Shown piece by piece: positions 1 to 11,700 of a stretch of 64,000 nucleotides of DNA. How positions within the stretch are numbered: the first letter of the stretch is position 1; each line of letters opens with the position of its first letter. The stretch lies in assembly GCF_013368755.1 (NCBI RefSeq), contig NC_049561.1:5580001-5644000 (forward strand), given 5' to 3'. Source of the stretch: Talaromyces rugulosus (lineage: Eukaryota; Ascomycota; Eurotiomycetes; Eurotiales; Trichocomaceae). The translations under genes were made by a program, and so were the position numbers. The notes under the pieces were generated by a model. The model worked only from the letters and a program-made list of their open reading frames with translations. It was not told the DNA's origin and made no database searches.

Positions 1-2286
1 TCAGGATCGGAATGTATGGGTTCATCTCGTGCAGTATCTCCGCAAAGAGAACCTGTTGCCGGGTTGCATCTTTGTCTTCTCAAAGAAACGGTGTGAAGAG
101 AATGCGAACTCGCTTTCCAATCAAGACTTCTGCACTGCGTCCGAGAAGAGTGCTATCCATATGGTCATCGAGAAGTCATTGGCTCGTCTGAAACCAGAAG
201 ATAGGGTTCTTCCTCAAATTTTGCGGCTCCGAGAACTTCTCGGTAGAGGAATAGCAGTCCATCATGGCGGTCTTCTGCCCATTATGAAAGAGATCGTTGA
301 GATCCTCTTTGCAAAGACGCTTGTTAAGGTTCTTTTTGCAACGGAAACATTTGCCATGGGTTTGAATCTGCCAACCCGGACAGTGGTCTTCTCTGGTTTC
401 CGTAAACATGACGGCAAAGGTTTCAGAGATCTTCTGGCAGGTGAGTATACTCAAATGGCAGGAAGAGCCGGAAGACGAGGACTGGACACGGTTGGTTCTG
501 TCATTATTGTCACCAGTGGCAGAGACGAAGCACCACCTGCTGGGGCATTACGCAGAATGATCCTGGGAGATCCTACAAAGCTGCGGTCACAATTCCGCTT
601 AACATACAACATGATATTGAACCTTTTGCGAGTGGAAGCCCTCAAGATTGAGGAAATGATCAAAAGGAGCTTCAGCGAGAATGCCACTCAAGCCTTGCTA
701 CCGGAGCAGGAGAAGCAGGTACAGCTTTCTGAAGCCAGTCTCGCCAAGATAAAACGGGAGCCATGCAGCTACTGTGACATTGACCTTGAAACGTGCCATC
801 AAGCTGCAGTAGATTACGAGAAACTTACTCGAGATCTTCACCTTGGGCTTCTTACATCTCCAGTGGGCAAAAGACTCTTCACGATAAAGAGGCTTGTAGT
901 CTATAGAAAGGTAAAGATCTTCAAGCAGTTAAATATGAAACAGTAGGCCTTACTGACGAGTATATATAGGACGGGATTCGCACAGCAGGCGTTATCGTTC
1001 GTGAAGGAATTGGCAGCGGCGAGCCCAACATCCAGGTCCTCGAAATAGGTGCCGTGAGCGACAAGCGCCACCAGAGCGATATTCTTCCTTTCCTTCCTAC
1101 ATTCCGCCATTTATTCAGAAATCTACCGACCCAATCTGACGGAATGACGTTGAAAGTCTGCCGGGTGCCGTTGGCCGATGTGGAGTGCGTGACAAACACG
1201 CTGGTCAAAGTTGGTGGGCCGATATGGTATCTAAATATCAAAAAGGGTGAGTGGAATTGCGAAAAGAAAAAGATATTTAGAATGGTTATTAATGTTTTTG
1301 CAGAGGCCTTGAAGTTTGGAGATATGGAATTGTCAAAATATTGCGCGTCATGGGAGGATTCAACCTGGGACGAGCTGGATTGGGCTCGTGTCAAGGAGTT
1401 GCAAGTGAGAGAGATCTTGAATCAGCGACAGGCTCAGGCTGCTATCGCCCAGTCTTGCCAGTGTCTCTCATGTCCCGACTTTTTGAAACACGTCAGTTCT
1501 CTGCATTCCATGAATACTTACCTGTTAAAACTAACACATTTACCAGTTTGAAATGCAACACGATGAATGGCAGGTCAAGGAGAATATCTCTCAATTGCGA
1601 CAACTCATGTCAGATCAAAATCTTCAATTGCTTCCTGATTATCAACAGAGAGTAGAAGTGCTCAGGGAATTAGGGTTTGTGGATGAGGAAAGTAGAGTGC
1701 AATTGAAAGGCAAGGTGGCTTGTGAGGTAAGAAAACACAATCGTTGGGTTCCCACTGCGATCGTTCTGAACTAATGGCGATCTAGATCCATTCTGCCGAT
1801 GAATTGGTCCTGACTGAACTCATCCTCGAAAACGTACTGGCCGAATACGAGCCCGAGGAGATTGTGGCTCTCTTGTCGGCTTTTGTGTTCCAGGAGAAGA
1901 CGGAGAACGAACCGACGCTAACGCCTCAGCTCGAGAAGGGCAAGGAAGCGATCGTGCGAATTGCGGAAAAAGTCAATGAATTCCAGATCCTGCACCAAGT
2001 GATCTTGTCCAGCGAGGATTCCAACGACTTCACGAGCAAGCCTCGCTTTGGACTGATTGAGGTTGTGTATGAATGGGCGAAGGGGATGTCGTTCAATCGC
2101 ATCACCAACCTTACAGATGTGATGGAAGGCACCATCGTCCGGACTATCACACGGCTCGACGAAACATGCCGTGAGGTCAAGAACGCGTCGAAACTGGTGG
2201 GCGACCCGACTCTGTACACCAAGATGCAGCAAGCGCAGGAGCTGATCAAGCGCGATGTGATTTTTGCGGCTTCTCTGTATATGTAA
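1..2286 (+). CDS. SKI2: Ski2-type DExH-box RNA helicase, 5' end outside window
   Basis: Cytoplasmic 3'-5' RNA helicase of the Ski complex, which feeds mRNA to the exosome (family knowledge). The visible coding exons are 1-910, 970-1246, 1304-1491, 1547-1726 and 1786-2286, giving about 684 C-terminal residues; reading starts at base 2. Helicase core motifs of the second RecA domain are clear: [14 protein letters not shown], then [12 protein letters not shown], then [20 protein letters not shown] (motif V) and [12 protein letters not shown] (motif VI). The Ski2-like winged-helix/insertion region follows, and the C-terminal DSHCT domain ends in the typical AASLYM. Each intron joins frames cleanly (phases 0, 1, 0, 0). 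The N-terminal half, with the Walker A and DExH box, lies upstream of the window. Mtr4 is the closest alternative, but the EKS-IH...[12 protein letters not shown] stretch fits Ski2 better. Confidence 0.93.
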
Positions 2287-3121
2287 TGTGATGCCACACC
2301 ACGCTACTAGACATCAATGGTGGCTGCAGTGTGAGGTATTTCCTTCTTATTACGGATATGTTGTGATTGGTATATAGTATATCCGTATATTATATCTATA
2401 TAGATAGATTCTGGGATATGATGTGCGTGCGGTGTCATTGGCCGGCTGCTTATTGCCACCCACTATCTTGAAAACCTTGTACCCGCGGCCACATGGCATC
2501 GACCGTTACATGATTAGACAATTAGATATATCACTTGGACGAGGCTCAGGCGCAGGCTGTGATTAGCTCTTGCTGATTTTAGCTAAGTAGATGATTGCAT
2601 CGATTACATATTATTGCATCGATACTAATATGCAGCTTGCCTAGCGCAGGATGGCTTGCGATCCTCCGGACACCTTTTTTTCTCTTTTTAAACTTCTTCT
2701 GTAAAGAGAAAAAAAAAATTAAAGAAAAATTAACCCCCAACTAGCCAATTGCAGACAAGCAGCCCCTCGTTGAAACGGGTCTACCATTTTGCAGTGTTGC
2801 AAGGCCCGGGGAGCCCTAGTAGAGTGGGACCACCGGCTGAAAAAAAAAAGCAGTGTTGTTTTGTGCACTCACCGCCCGCCAAAGCCCACTGCCGGCGACG
2901 CACCTAAGGAAATATTAAATAATCAGCTTGGTGATTGTGTTATCGTTCGTCGATCAGAAAAAACGACGAGAGGCTACTCCCGCCTTTTCTCACCTGTCGC
3001 CCTCGGCGTTCTTGCCTTCGTTTGTTGACAATAAACCCAGGGAGCTCGCACCATTGTTTTTGCTGCTCTCCTTTTTTTCTTGCTATTTTTTTCTGGACTG
3101 CTGGGGGCAGGACGGAGCGCG
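2287..3121. other. Intergenic: SKI2 3' flank and importin leader
   Basis: About 830 bp without a convincing gene. It holds the SKI2 3' flank with AT-rich text (2370-2410), homopolymer A/T tracts near 2685-2725 and pyrimidine-rich leader sequence just before the importin start. An upstream ATG at 3080 is in frame with the importin start at 3122. Confidence 0.6.
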
Positions 3122-6100
3122 ATGGATGTGAATGCTCTACGGGACCGTATACAGTCCACGCTCGACGCCAACGCCGACAATCGACGACAGGCCGAGTTGG
3201 ACCTCAAATATGTATGGCTCACCAAATCCTGTTTGCCGACCTTGCAGTTTGCTAATGTCTTCTCGTCGAATTCTTAGGCCGAGACTCAGCCGGGGTTTAT
3301 CAACGCTCTTTTAGATATTCTGCAGGGCGAGCAGAATAACGCCGTTCAGCTGTCTGGTATGGGAAAAAAACGCACCCCGCCATCCCTGAAATTCCTCGCT
3401 TGCCCACCACCAGTCCCTGACGCGAAGCCTTTTGTATGAGAGGATGAAAGCATCGTGCGAATAAATCTGCGAATTGTTTCGTCTGAATTTTTTTCTTCTT
3501 TTTTGCCCAAGGGATAATAAAAAAAAACCAAGCGCTAACGATGGTGTTGTGTTCTAGCGGTCGTCTACCTCAAAAACCGAATCAATCGCGGATGGGCTAC
3601 CAATGAAGAGAACCCTATACACAAGACTATTTCCGAAGAAGAGCGTCCTGCTCTGCGTGATCGACTGATCCCAATTCTCGCTGCGTCGCCAACCAACGTA
3701 CGCGCCCAGATTATCCCGATCGTCACCAAGATCCTCACGTACGACTTTCCCGAAAAATGGCCTGGCTTTATGGACATCACCCTGCAACTGCTGGGCGCCA
3801 ACGATGCAAACTCTGTCTTTGCCGGTCTTCAATGCTTGCTCGCCATCTGCAAGGTCTACCGCTTCAAGGCGACTGAGAAACGCGGGGACTTTGATAAGAT
3901 CGTCGAGCACTGTTTCCCCCAACTACTCAACATTGGGAGCAGGTTGGTGAATGAGGAAAGCCTGGAGGCTGCAGAAATGCTCCATGCGGTGGTTAAATCG
4001 TATAAGCATGCGATTTACGTGAGTTTTATCCGTAGACCTTGTTGTTGGAGTCCTGCTGACGATTCGTTTGCATAGTTTGAGCTTCCGCCACACCTGAGAA
4101 CTCACCAGGCTACCGTGGACTGGTGCACCTTGTTCTTGGGAATAGTTTCCAAGGCGCCGCCTGCTGCCTCCATGCCCGAGGACGCCGATGACAGGGAGGG
4201 TAACCATTGGTGGAAATGCAAGAAGTGGGCTTATGCCAACTTGAACCGTCTTTTCATCAGGTCCGTTTATTAAACCTTTCTTATTTACACCCCCAAATAC
4301 CTGACGAGAGTGTTTCTAGATATGGCAACCCGACCACAATCACGAAGAACACGGCCAACGATTCGATCTCGTACGCCAAGTCATTCATTATAACGTTCAC
4401 TCCTGAGATTTTGAAAGGCTACCTTCAGGAGGTTGAGAAGTGGGTCAAGGGCCAATGGCTCAGCAAGCCTGTGCTTTCCTACACCTTGATTTTCCTTGAA
4501 GAGTGCGTCAAGCCCAAGTCAACATGGGACCATTTGAAACCCCATATGGATACTCTCATCGCACACTTGGTCTTCCCACTGCTCTGTCAATCAGATGAAG
4601 ACATCGAACTCTTCGACACTGATCCACCCGAGTATCTTCACCGAAAATTGAACTATTACGAGGAGATATCCGCGCCTGACGTTGCCGCCACCAACTTCTT
4701 GATTTCGCTCACCAAGAGCCGAAAGAAGCAAACATTTTCGATACTACAGTTTGTCAATGGCATTGTCAGCAAGTACGAGTCTGCGCCTGATGACCAAAAG
4801 CTTCCCAGGGAGAAGGAGGGTGCCTTGCGCATGATTGGCTCTTTGTCTTCCGTTATTCTGGGCAAGAAGAGCCCGATTGCCGACCAAGTCGAATATTTCT
4901 TCGTTCGCCATGTGTTCCCTGAGTTCCGCAGTCCTCATGGATTCCTCAGGGCCCGTGCTTGTGACACTCTTGAGAAATTCGAGCAGTTGGACTTCAAGGA
5001 CCCTGAGAATTTGATGATCATCTATCGCAATATCTTGCAGTCCATGGCCGACGATGATTTGCCTGTGCGCGTCGAGGCCGCTCTCGCTTTGCAGCCTCTT
5101 ATTCGCCACGAGGTGATCCGCACTTCGATGCAGCAAAATATCCCTCAAATCATGCAGCAACTGCTGAAATTGGCCAACGAAGTTGACGTCGATGCATTGT
5201 CTAATGTCATGGAAGACTTTGTCGAGGTTTTCTCTGCCGAATTGACTCCGTTTGCCGTTGCTCTGAGTGAGCAGCTGCGTGATACCTATATGCGCATCGT
5301 CCAGGAGCTCCTTGAGCGACAAGCTGCCAAGGGCGATGAAGAAAACTACGGAGACTTCCTCGACGACAAGAGCATCACAGCTTTGGGTGTTTTGCAGACC
5401 ATTGGAACTCTTATTCTGACCTTGGAAAGCACTCCGGATGTCCTGCTTCACTTGGAAACGATTTTGATGCCTGTTATAACGATCACGCTAGAGAACAAGC
5501 TTTATGGTACGTTTCGTTCAGTAAGCCACGCTTGGGACCGATACTAACTATCTCTATCCTTTAGACTTATATAATGAGATCTTCGAGATTATCGACAGCT
5601 GCACATTCTCTGCCAAGTCTATCTCGCCTACCATGTGGCAAGCCTTTGAGATGATCCACAAAACTTTCAAGGCCGGCGCAGAACTTTACTTGGAAGGTAT
5701 GTTTAGATATCCTTTGCGCGTGGACGGTTACTAACTTGACTAGATATGTTGCCCGCTCTGGACAACTTTGTTTCGTATGGCTCGGACATGCTCATTCAAA
5801 CTCCTGCGTACCTGGCAGCAATCGTGAGCATGGTCGAGGACATTTTTCACGATGAAAAGGTTGGTGGAGTCGACAGAATCTGTGGTTGCAAGCTTGCCGA
5901 GGCTTTGATGCTGAATCTCCGTGGATATGTTGATCAATATATTCCCATCTTCATCGAGCTGGCCATGAACGTGATCAACAGTGGTGATGCTAAGACCAAA
6001 TCTTATCGCGTCTACCTCATGGAAATGGTTGTCAACTCTATCTACTACAACCCGGCGCTGGCTTTGCAGGTCCTTGAAGCCAAGGGCTTGACGAACAAGT

Positions 6101-6841
6101 TCTTCAGCGCATGGTTCTCTAACATTGACAACTTCCGCCGTGTCCATGATAAGAAACTGTCCATCGCAGCTATCAGCTCTCTTCTGACACTCAAAGGCAA
6201 CGATGTGCCACCCAGTATCCAACAAGGCTGGCCCAGACTACTCCAAGGCGTTACTCGGCTCTTCCAGACATACCCCGCTGCTCTCAAGCACCGTGAGGAA
6301 GCTACCCGAGAGTCAGATTATACATTCGATGAGGAAGAAGAGGATGAACTCGAGGGTGAAAACGAGTGGGATGGCGAAGTCGAATGGAATGATCAAGATG
6401 AGGCTGAAGGAGCCGGTGATGACGACGTTACTGATGAGAACACTGCTTATTTGGACTTTTTGAGCCAAGAGGTAAGTCTATTACATATATATATTTTTTC
6501 TGATGAGGCGAACTAATAGTGAATCCAGGCCCAAAAGTTCAGCTCCTTTGCAGATGACGATGACGAACTGGACGAGGAAAGTCTTCTCGAGACGCCTCTC
6601 GACAAAGTTGAGCCATATACTCTGTTCAAGAATGTCATGCTCAGTAAGTTTGGTCGTATTCTACTGTCTTGAATTCTATACTAACATTTAATTAGCATTG
6701 CAACAAGAGCAGCCACAATTATACGATAGTTTGACTAAGATTTTAACATCGGACGAGCAGCAAGTGATACAATCAGCTTTCCAAGAGGCTGATAAAACCA
6801 GCGCCTCAATTGCGGCCGGTTTAGCCAATGGAGGTAATTAA
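3122..6841 (+). CDS. Importin-beta family transport receptor (Sxm1/Nmd5, importin-7/8 class)
   Basis: Karyopherin that binds RanGTP and carries cargo such as ribosomal proteins and TFIIS-like factors into the nucleus (family knowledge). I place exons at 3122-3211, 3278-3356, 3558-4018, 4076-4260, 4320-5506, 5565-5696, 5744-6471, 6529-6643 and 6696-6841, giving 1040 residues, the usual length. The N-terminus carries the importin-beta N-terminal domain, including AVVYLKNRINRGW and the YDFPEKWPGF helix. HEAT repeats fill the body. Near the C-terminus there is a strongly acidic stretch (about residues 895-960) like the acidic loop of importin-7/8. The start at 3122 gives the family's MD... N-terminus; an in-frame ATG at 3080 would add 14 hydrophobic residues and is less likely. 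Intron 2 is unusually long (201 bp). Confidence 0.9.
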
Positions 6842-7363
6842 ACGCGACGCCGAAAAAAAAGTTCATGGTCAAATTTATGTCGATACTTTGGAATATTTTT
6901 ACTAGGCGTTGTTTTTGACGTTTCTTTTTGTCTCCCTCGTTTTTATTACGCTGATGCCACTATCCACCCACCTCTCCCCCTTAATCCTCTCCGTCCTTTT
7001 TTTTGTTGGGTTCCTAAAAGCATATGTACTTGATATCAGGATATTACCTGTATATCTATCAATTCCTTGTTCAAAAAGAAAAATGCTATTTAGGGCCCTA
7101 TTCCCCGTTACGTACTTATGCCATTTCGCATGACCACCCTCTCCCTCTCCCACGCACAGATTCCCCCAGACAGTGTCTTTTTCTCCCCCTTGACGATGCG
7201 CTTAACGTTTTAGATAGCGGCCAGACAGTATGTAGTTATGAACAAGCTTGCTGTTGATTTTGTACCCAAGTTGAATGATATTTTCTAAATCTCGACTAAT
7301 GTAACCACTTGACTTGAAACCAGTACTCACTCCTGTGACTGGATATGGGATATCGGAGATTGA
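6842..7363. other. Intergenic, convergent 3' flanks
   Basis: Low-complexity T- and C-rich sequence between the importin stop and the converging small gene at 7364. Short open frames here (e.g. around 6909-7133) have no family resemblance. Probably 3' untranslated sequence of both neighbours. Confidence 0.6.
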
Positions 7364-7573
7364 TCACCCCAACTTCTCCCTCGCATACTTCTCCAACGGA
7401 TGCTCCGGGTTACTCTGTAGTCCGGCTTTGGTCTGCTCTGACTTTTCCTGTGAGTATTTATCGGACGGGGCGGCGTTGGGAGTCGCTTTTCCGAGGCCTG
7501 GCGGGTCTTGTAGTTGGGCACCTGGTTGACGTTCTGGGTCGGGCGATTGGCGGCCAGCGTTTGGAGCGGACAT
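7364..7573 (-). CDS. Small conserved hydrophilic protein, 69 aa
   Basis: Single-exon frame of 69 residues that begins MSAPNAGRQSPDPERQ and ends HPLEKYAREKLG. It is rich in Gln, Pro, Ser and Lys, has no Cys, no membrane segment and no signal peptide, so it is probably soluble and disordered. Its opening and its NPEHPLEKYA-type ending resemble a short protein I recall as recurrent in Eurotiales genomes; I know no function for it. The gene is convergent with the importin gene and co-directional with the vip1 homologue. The start was chosen because the MSAPN opening is the recognisable N-terminus. An additional upstream or downstream exon cannot be excluded. Confidence 0.62.
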   Translation of the reverse strand: MSAPNAGRQSPDPERQPGAQLQDPPGLGKATPNAAPSDKYSQEKSEQTKAGLQSNPEHPLEKYAREKLG

Positions 7574-8179
7574 TTTGTTTTATTTTTGTTTTTGTTTTTG
7601 GTTGTCTTGCTTTTTTGGATGTTCTGGTAGACGTTAAGTCAGTATTTATAGTATGGAGAAATTTGGGGGACGGGATGGGTGGTGTTTTACCTCAGGTGTA
7701 TAGATCGATTACTTCGATGGATGGATGGATGTACTTGAAATCGGCAGGTTGATAGTTTTCACTTTGAAGTAGGTGTAATTAATAACAAATTATTGATTAT
7801 TTTAGCTCTCAGTTATCTTAAGTATGTTTCTTAAGAAATTATAACAGGTTGGTTGAATTGGCTCCTTCATCATGATGACGTGCGGGCTGGTTCATAGCTT
7901 TTGTGATGGACACCAACTCCACTTTTGTGGCGGTTACATCAATTTAGTGGCCTTATTTCAAAATCATTTACTAGATAGGAGAAATATACTGTTCTGATCC
8001 CAATTACGAATGCAAGAAGAATTATTTACAGCAACACAGTTATCGGAGGAATAATAACAAACACCGCGGAAAAAAGTTCATACACTTGTCATGACTCGTT
8101 GAAGCGTGGGAATCAACCAAGAAGCATAAAAAAAAGAATAGAGAACAAAGAATCAAGAATTAAAAGGGCTTTGGTTTGA
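7574..8179. other. Intergenic: promoter of the 69-aa gene and vip1 3' flank
   Basis: About 600 bp with no coding signal on either strand. The part next to 7574 is T/G-rich on the plus strand, a pyrimidine-like leader for the minus-strand gene; 7760-8160 is AT-rich. Confidence 0.55.
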
Positions 8180-9082
8180 TTAAGCCACAGGCTTGGTCTC
8201 ATTTGGAGGGAGAGCACTTGCATCCGTAGCAATGCCAGGGACCTCAGCAGAAGTAGCCTCAGTAGTAGCAGCACCGCCCTCGGTAGCTTTTCCGCTCTTA
8301 AGGTCGGCAAGACGACGAGCTTCGGTGTGAATGTCACGGACTTGCTTGTCGGTCTGCGCGTAAAAGTCGCGCACCTTCTGGCCAGTCGGGGTGTCTAGGG
8401 CCTTTTCAAAGTACGAGGTAAGGCCGCGCCAGCCAGTGCTGGCCTGGTTGGTGATTTTGTATTTCTCATCGATGCCCTTGGCCCGGTCGGTGGCCTTGAA
8501 TTTGGTGTCAAAGTTGGTCAGCGCGTTAGTGAACTTGTTTGAGAATCCGTGCTTGTTGTCGAGAGCAATGGCCTGCTGAATGGCCTGGTCGCTGACGGTG
8601 TAGCCGTGAGCAAGATACTCGGCAATAATTCGCGAGCGTGGCTTGTCTTCCTGTTCAATATCATGCTGGTGCTCGTCCTTGGCCTCGTGGGCGCTGGCAG
8701 CATGAGTTCCAGCAATGTCGTCGATGCTCTGCGCGGCTTCAACATGGACGGCGGCGGGTCCGAGCTGGGTGTTGTCGAGAAGAAGTGCAGTCTTTGCAGC
8801 ACTGCGTAAATATATCAGTATTTTTTATTCCTCCTGATCAGAGTTAACATTTACTTACGTCTCCTTTTCAAAGGTTACGGTAGCGGACTGGGAAGCACCG
8901 GCTTCGCCAGATTCAGGCGTAAGAGTCAGGTTGGAAATTTTTCCACTGGGACAAGTTAGTACCCTGGTATATTATAAAGATTCTTTAATTCAAACGTACC
9001 AAAAGCTGAAGAAGTCACGAACTTCCTTCTCGGTGGTGGTGGCTGCGATGCCTTTCACGTGAACGACGTTGCTTCCAGACAT
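8180..9082 (-). CDS. vip1: Vip1-like RRM protein
   Basis: RNA-binding protein related to fission-yeast Vip1. Exons on the minus strand are 9082-9000, 8945-8859 and 8801-8180, giving 263 residues. A single RRM occupies about residues 5-75: it opens with VVHVKGIAATTTEKEVRDFF and contains the RNP1-like ATVTFEKETAAKTALLL. After an acidic/His linker comes a helical region (about 110-220) with FSNKFTNALTNFDTKFKATD, typical of the Vip1 family. The C-terminus is Ala/Thr-rich and probably disordered. Introns have GTACGT and GTAAGT donors with CAG acceptors, and all phases agree. The start MSGSNVVHV directly precedes the first RRM strand. Molecular targets of the family are poorly known. Confidence 0.88.
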
Positions 9083-9725
9083 GTTTGCTGTTGTTTTGAA
9101 TTGGTGATAGGGATATCGAGAAAAAGAATTTGCGACAATGTGAATTGAGTCAGGTCAAATCTGGACTTCTGTTTCTTATAAGAATAATGTGCAGGGTTGT
9201 ATGAGAATAAGAAATCAAGAGAACGCGCATGCATGATGTGATCTCGGCGGGGAAGGTGCCTGTGCCACATGACGTAGGAGGGGCAGGCGGGTCGTGGTGA
9301 AACGTAACTGCCTGGCTCCAGCCACACTTGATGATGAGGCGCAGCCCACTCTTGTGCATACAAATTGCTTTCTTGCATGTGAAAAAAGGCGAACAAGCTC
9401 TGATTTAAAATTAGTTAATTAATTAATTGCCCCAAGAATGCATGATTGGTTCCTTTAATTCTAAGAATAGCCAAATATAAGATCTTGTTGGGATATCCTT
9501 CTACCTAGAGCACGGAGTAAGCAAAAGAGTGTATTTGTGTATATGTCTGCAACTATGGCAGCCTATTTGGCAATCTCTGTAGATCCTAATGAACCAATTG
9601 ACAGCTGGGGAAAAAAAAGTATGAAAAAAAAAGACCTTGTCCATCTCTTAACGCCGGACCAATTCCTATCCTGCCTGTGTGCCTATCAGAAACCCGCAAA
9701 CCAAAGATAAAAGCAACCAAATCAA
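9083..9725. other. Intergenic: vip1 promoter side and neighbour's 3' flank
   Basis: No gene supported. The proximal part (9083-9400) is the vip1 upstream region; minus-strand open frames there run through the leader only. Short A-runs and a TTAATTAATTAATT tract lie around 9412-9428. Confidence 0.55.
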
Positions 9726-10800
9726 TCATGAATCTTTAATAGTGGCATCGCGCATACCAGCAACCAGGCTGGAAGTATGGGCTGTTGGAGACTCGTCGTG
9801 CGGCTGTGCATCACGATACGTCTTGAGGCTCTGTTCTAACTCGCGTACCCGCCGACGCAGCATTTCATTTTCCCTCTTGACCGTTTCCAACTCTACCCGG
9901 TGGTGAGCAGTCTCTTCATACCGGCTTCCCGCTGTAGAAGCATTAGAAGCCGACCGATGCACATCGGGAAGATAGGTGTTGCTGTGAGAGTGCGAGTGCG
10001 AGTGAGATACGGAGCTGCGATGGGGGCCTTGAGATTGCCCGATAGAAGAATGCCCGTGGTCACCGTAAGGCGATAACGGTTGTCGTGGAGAGGTCACAGA
10101 CGGCTCACGGCTGCGTACCACGCGTGTATACTCCCCAGACGGTCGTGACGCAGGTAAAGCTGTATCTCGCGAAGGAGCAATGCTGGACACGCTAGCTGCC
10201 AAGGCTGCTGATCCCGCCGGAATGTGACCGCTAAGGCTCGAGGACGATCGATGACGAGCTGACGTAGGATAGGATGTCCCATCTATGGAGTCATTGAGGC
10301 CTGTCGATGTGGTCGATGCAGTAGACGCGACAGAGGCGGTTTGCTGCCGGAGCACGGTGAGTTCGCGTGTGAGGCGATTGACCTAGTGATAGCGGCCCAG
10401 GGGGTTAGTAAATGGCCTGATATGTTTGTAACAAGACACAAACTTACCACTGCCTCTTGCTCTTTTTCTAAAACTAAATGTAGGTCGGCGGCAGTCATCG
10501 GCCGAGGATGACGGAGAGGTCCTAATTTATCGCGTGCATCAATTAGTATTAATCCGAGCATATACGTACTTCTACAGTTGACCCACCTGGCCCGATGCCA
10601 ATATCAGATGTCTCAGCAGCGCCGCCATTGTTTGACGGAGCAACACTGGCTGTACTTCCTGGAATTGGAGGAGGTCCCATCACCTGAGAGACGCGTCGTG
10701 AGGCCGTAGGGGAGTTTGAGATGGATGTAGGAGAGTCGGTCGGTTGAGAGGGATGGCGGCCGTGCGGGGAGGGGGCGATGGGGTTTAAATCAGGAGACAT
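9726..10800 (-). CDS. Conserved fungal Ser/Pro-rich protein with short coiled coil
   Basis: Three exons on the minus strand: 10800-10587, 10521-10448 and 10382-9726, giving 314 residues. The N-terminal 70 residues are Pro/Ser-rich and include SRRVSQVMGPPPIPG. Exon 2 encodes the segment GPLRHPRPMTAADLHLVLEK leading into a heptad-like helix EQEAVVNRLTRELTVLRQQT. The middle is Ser/His-rich (SHSHSHSHS). A second leucine-zipper-like helix, VKRENEMLRRRVRELEQSL, lies about 50 residues from the end. The two helices suggest dimerisation. I recognise the overall arrangement as a conserved Eurotiomycete protein of unknown function. It is divergent from the S28 peptidase gene across 900 bp. Confidence 0.8.
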
Positions 10801-11700
10801 GGCTAGGCGGGCGTGTAACGAGAGCTAGGCAGTAATTTTATCTGCCAGAGGCGAAAAATGCAAAGATGAAAAAAATGCAGAGCGACTGATATAGTAGTGC
10901 GACCCGAATTCCGCAGGTTTCAGGTTTAATGCAGCATGATATGGCGGAACCGAACCGAGGAGTGGTTTGTATAGCGAATACTGACACCACAGACTCAGAT
11001 AAGGCGTTCCGATGGATACTTTTTCTAGCAGCGATGTCACACTATCGCAGTCGACACGGAAAAGCACGACGAGACAATAATACTCGCAAGGAGGAAGAAG
11101 ATGAAGCAGGCAGCCCAGGATGGACAAAACGACATGACGAGTTAGATCAACGGCCCAGTATTGACTTTGCCTAATGCGTTTTGGCGCGGCCTCGATTGGG
11201 TGGCTCAGTGGGGCAGCCGCAGCCCAAAGACCCACTATCTAGGAGAGGCCGCCCTGTGATTGGCTGGCAGCAGTGGATACGCGCCCTGGCCAATGGTGTC
11301 GCCGCGTGGTCCGTTTATTTATCGAGAGCTTCAGCGTTTCACTGCGTCACTGCCTCATTGCTTGCTTCAAATCGCTCGTCGTGGGCATAGTTTCTCTTTC
11401 CGAATCACGTCCAAACAACACGGCCTCGTCGAGCTATCGTCAACGGACATGCGTGGTCTCCACTCGCCGATGCACGGATGGCTAAGCAATGAGCATCCAT
11501 AGGCTGCGGGGGGATCGTCGAGGCGTCGACGTTGCATGCGGGCGATGGTGCATCTTTAGGTCCTTATCTCGTGACCAGGCAACTCTCTTTCCGACGATCC
11601 CTCGAAGCTATTTAGCACTTTTATTCCCAGTCCGAGGCGTGAGTTTTTCGTCTACCTCATTGTTCATATTATTCCTCGCCCAATTCCGAATCCATTGCCC
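10801..11700. promoter_or_regulatory. Divergent intergenic region with CCAAT-like boxes
   Basis: Shared upstream region of the coiled-coil protein gene (leftward) and the S28 peptidase gene (rightward). CCAAT/ATTGG-type pentamers are visible at about 11195, 11258 and 11289, and a TTTATTTA element near 11313. Open frames here lack family resemblance. Confidence 0.4.
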
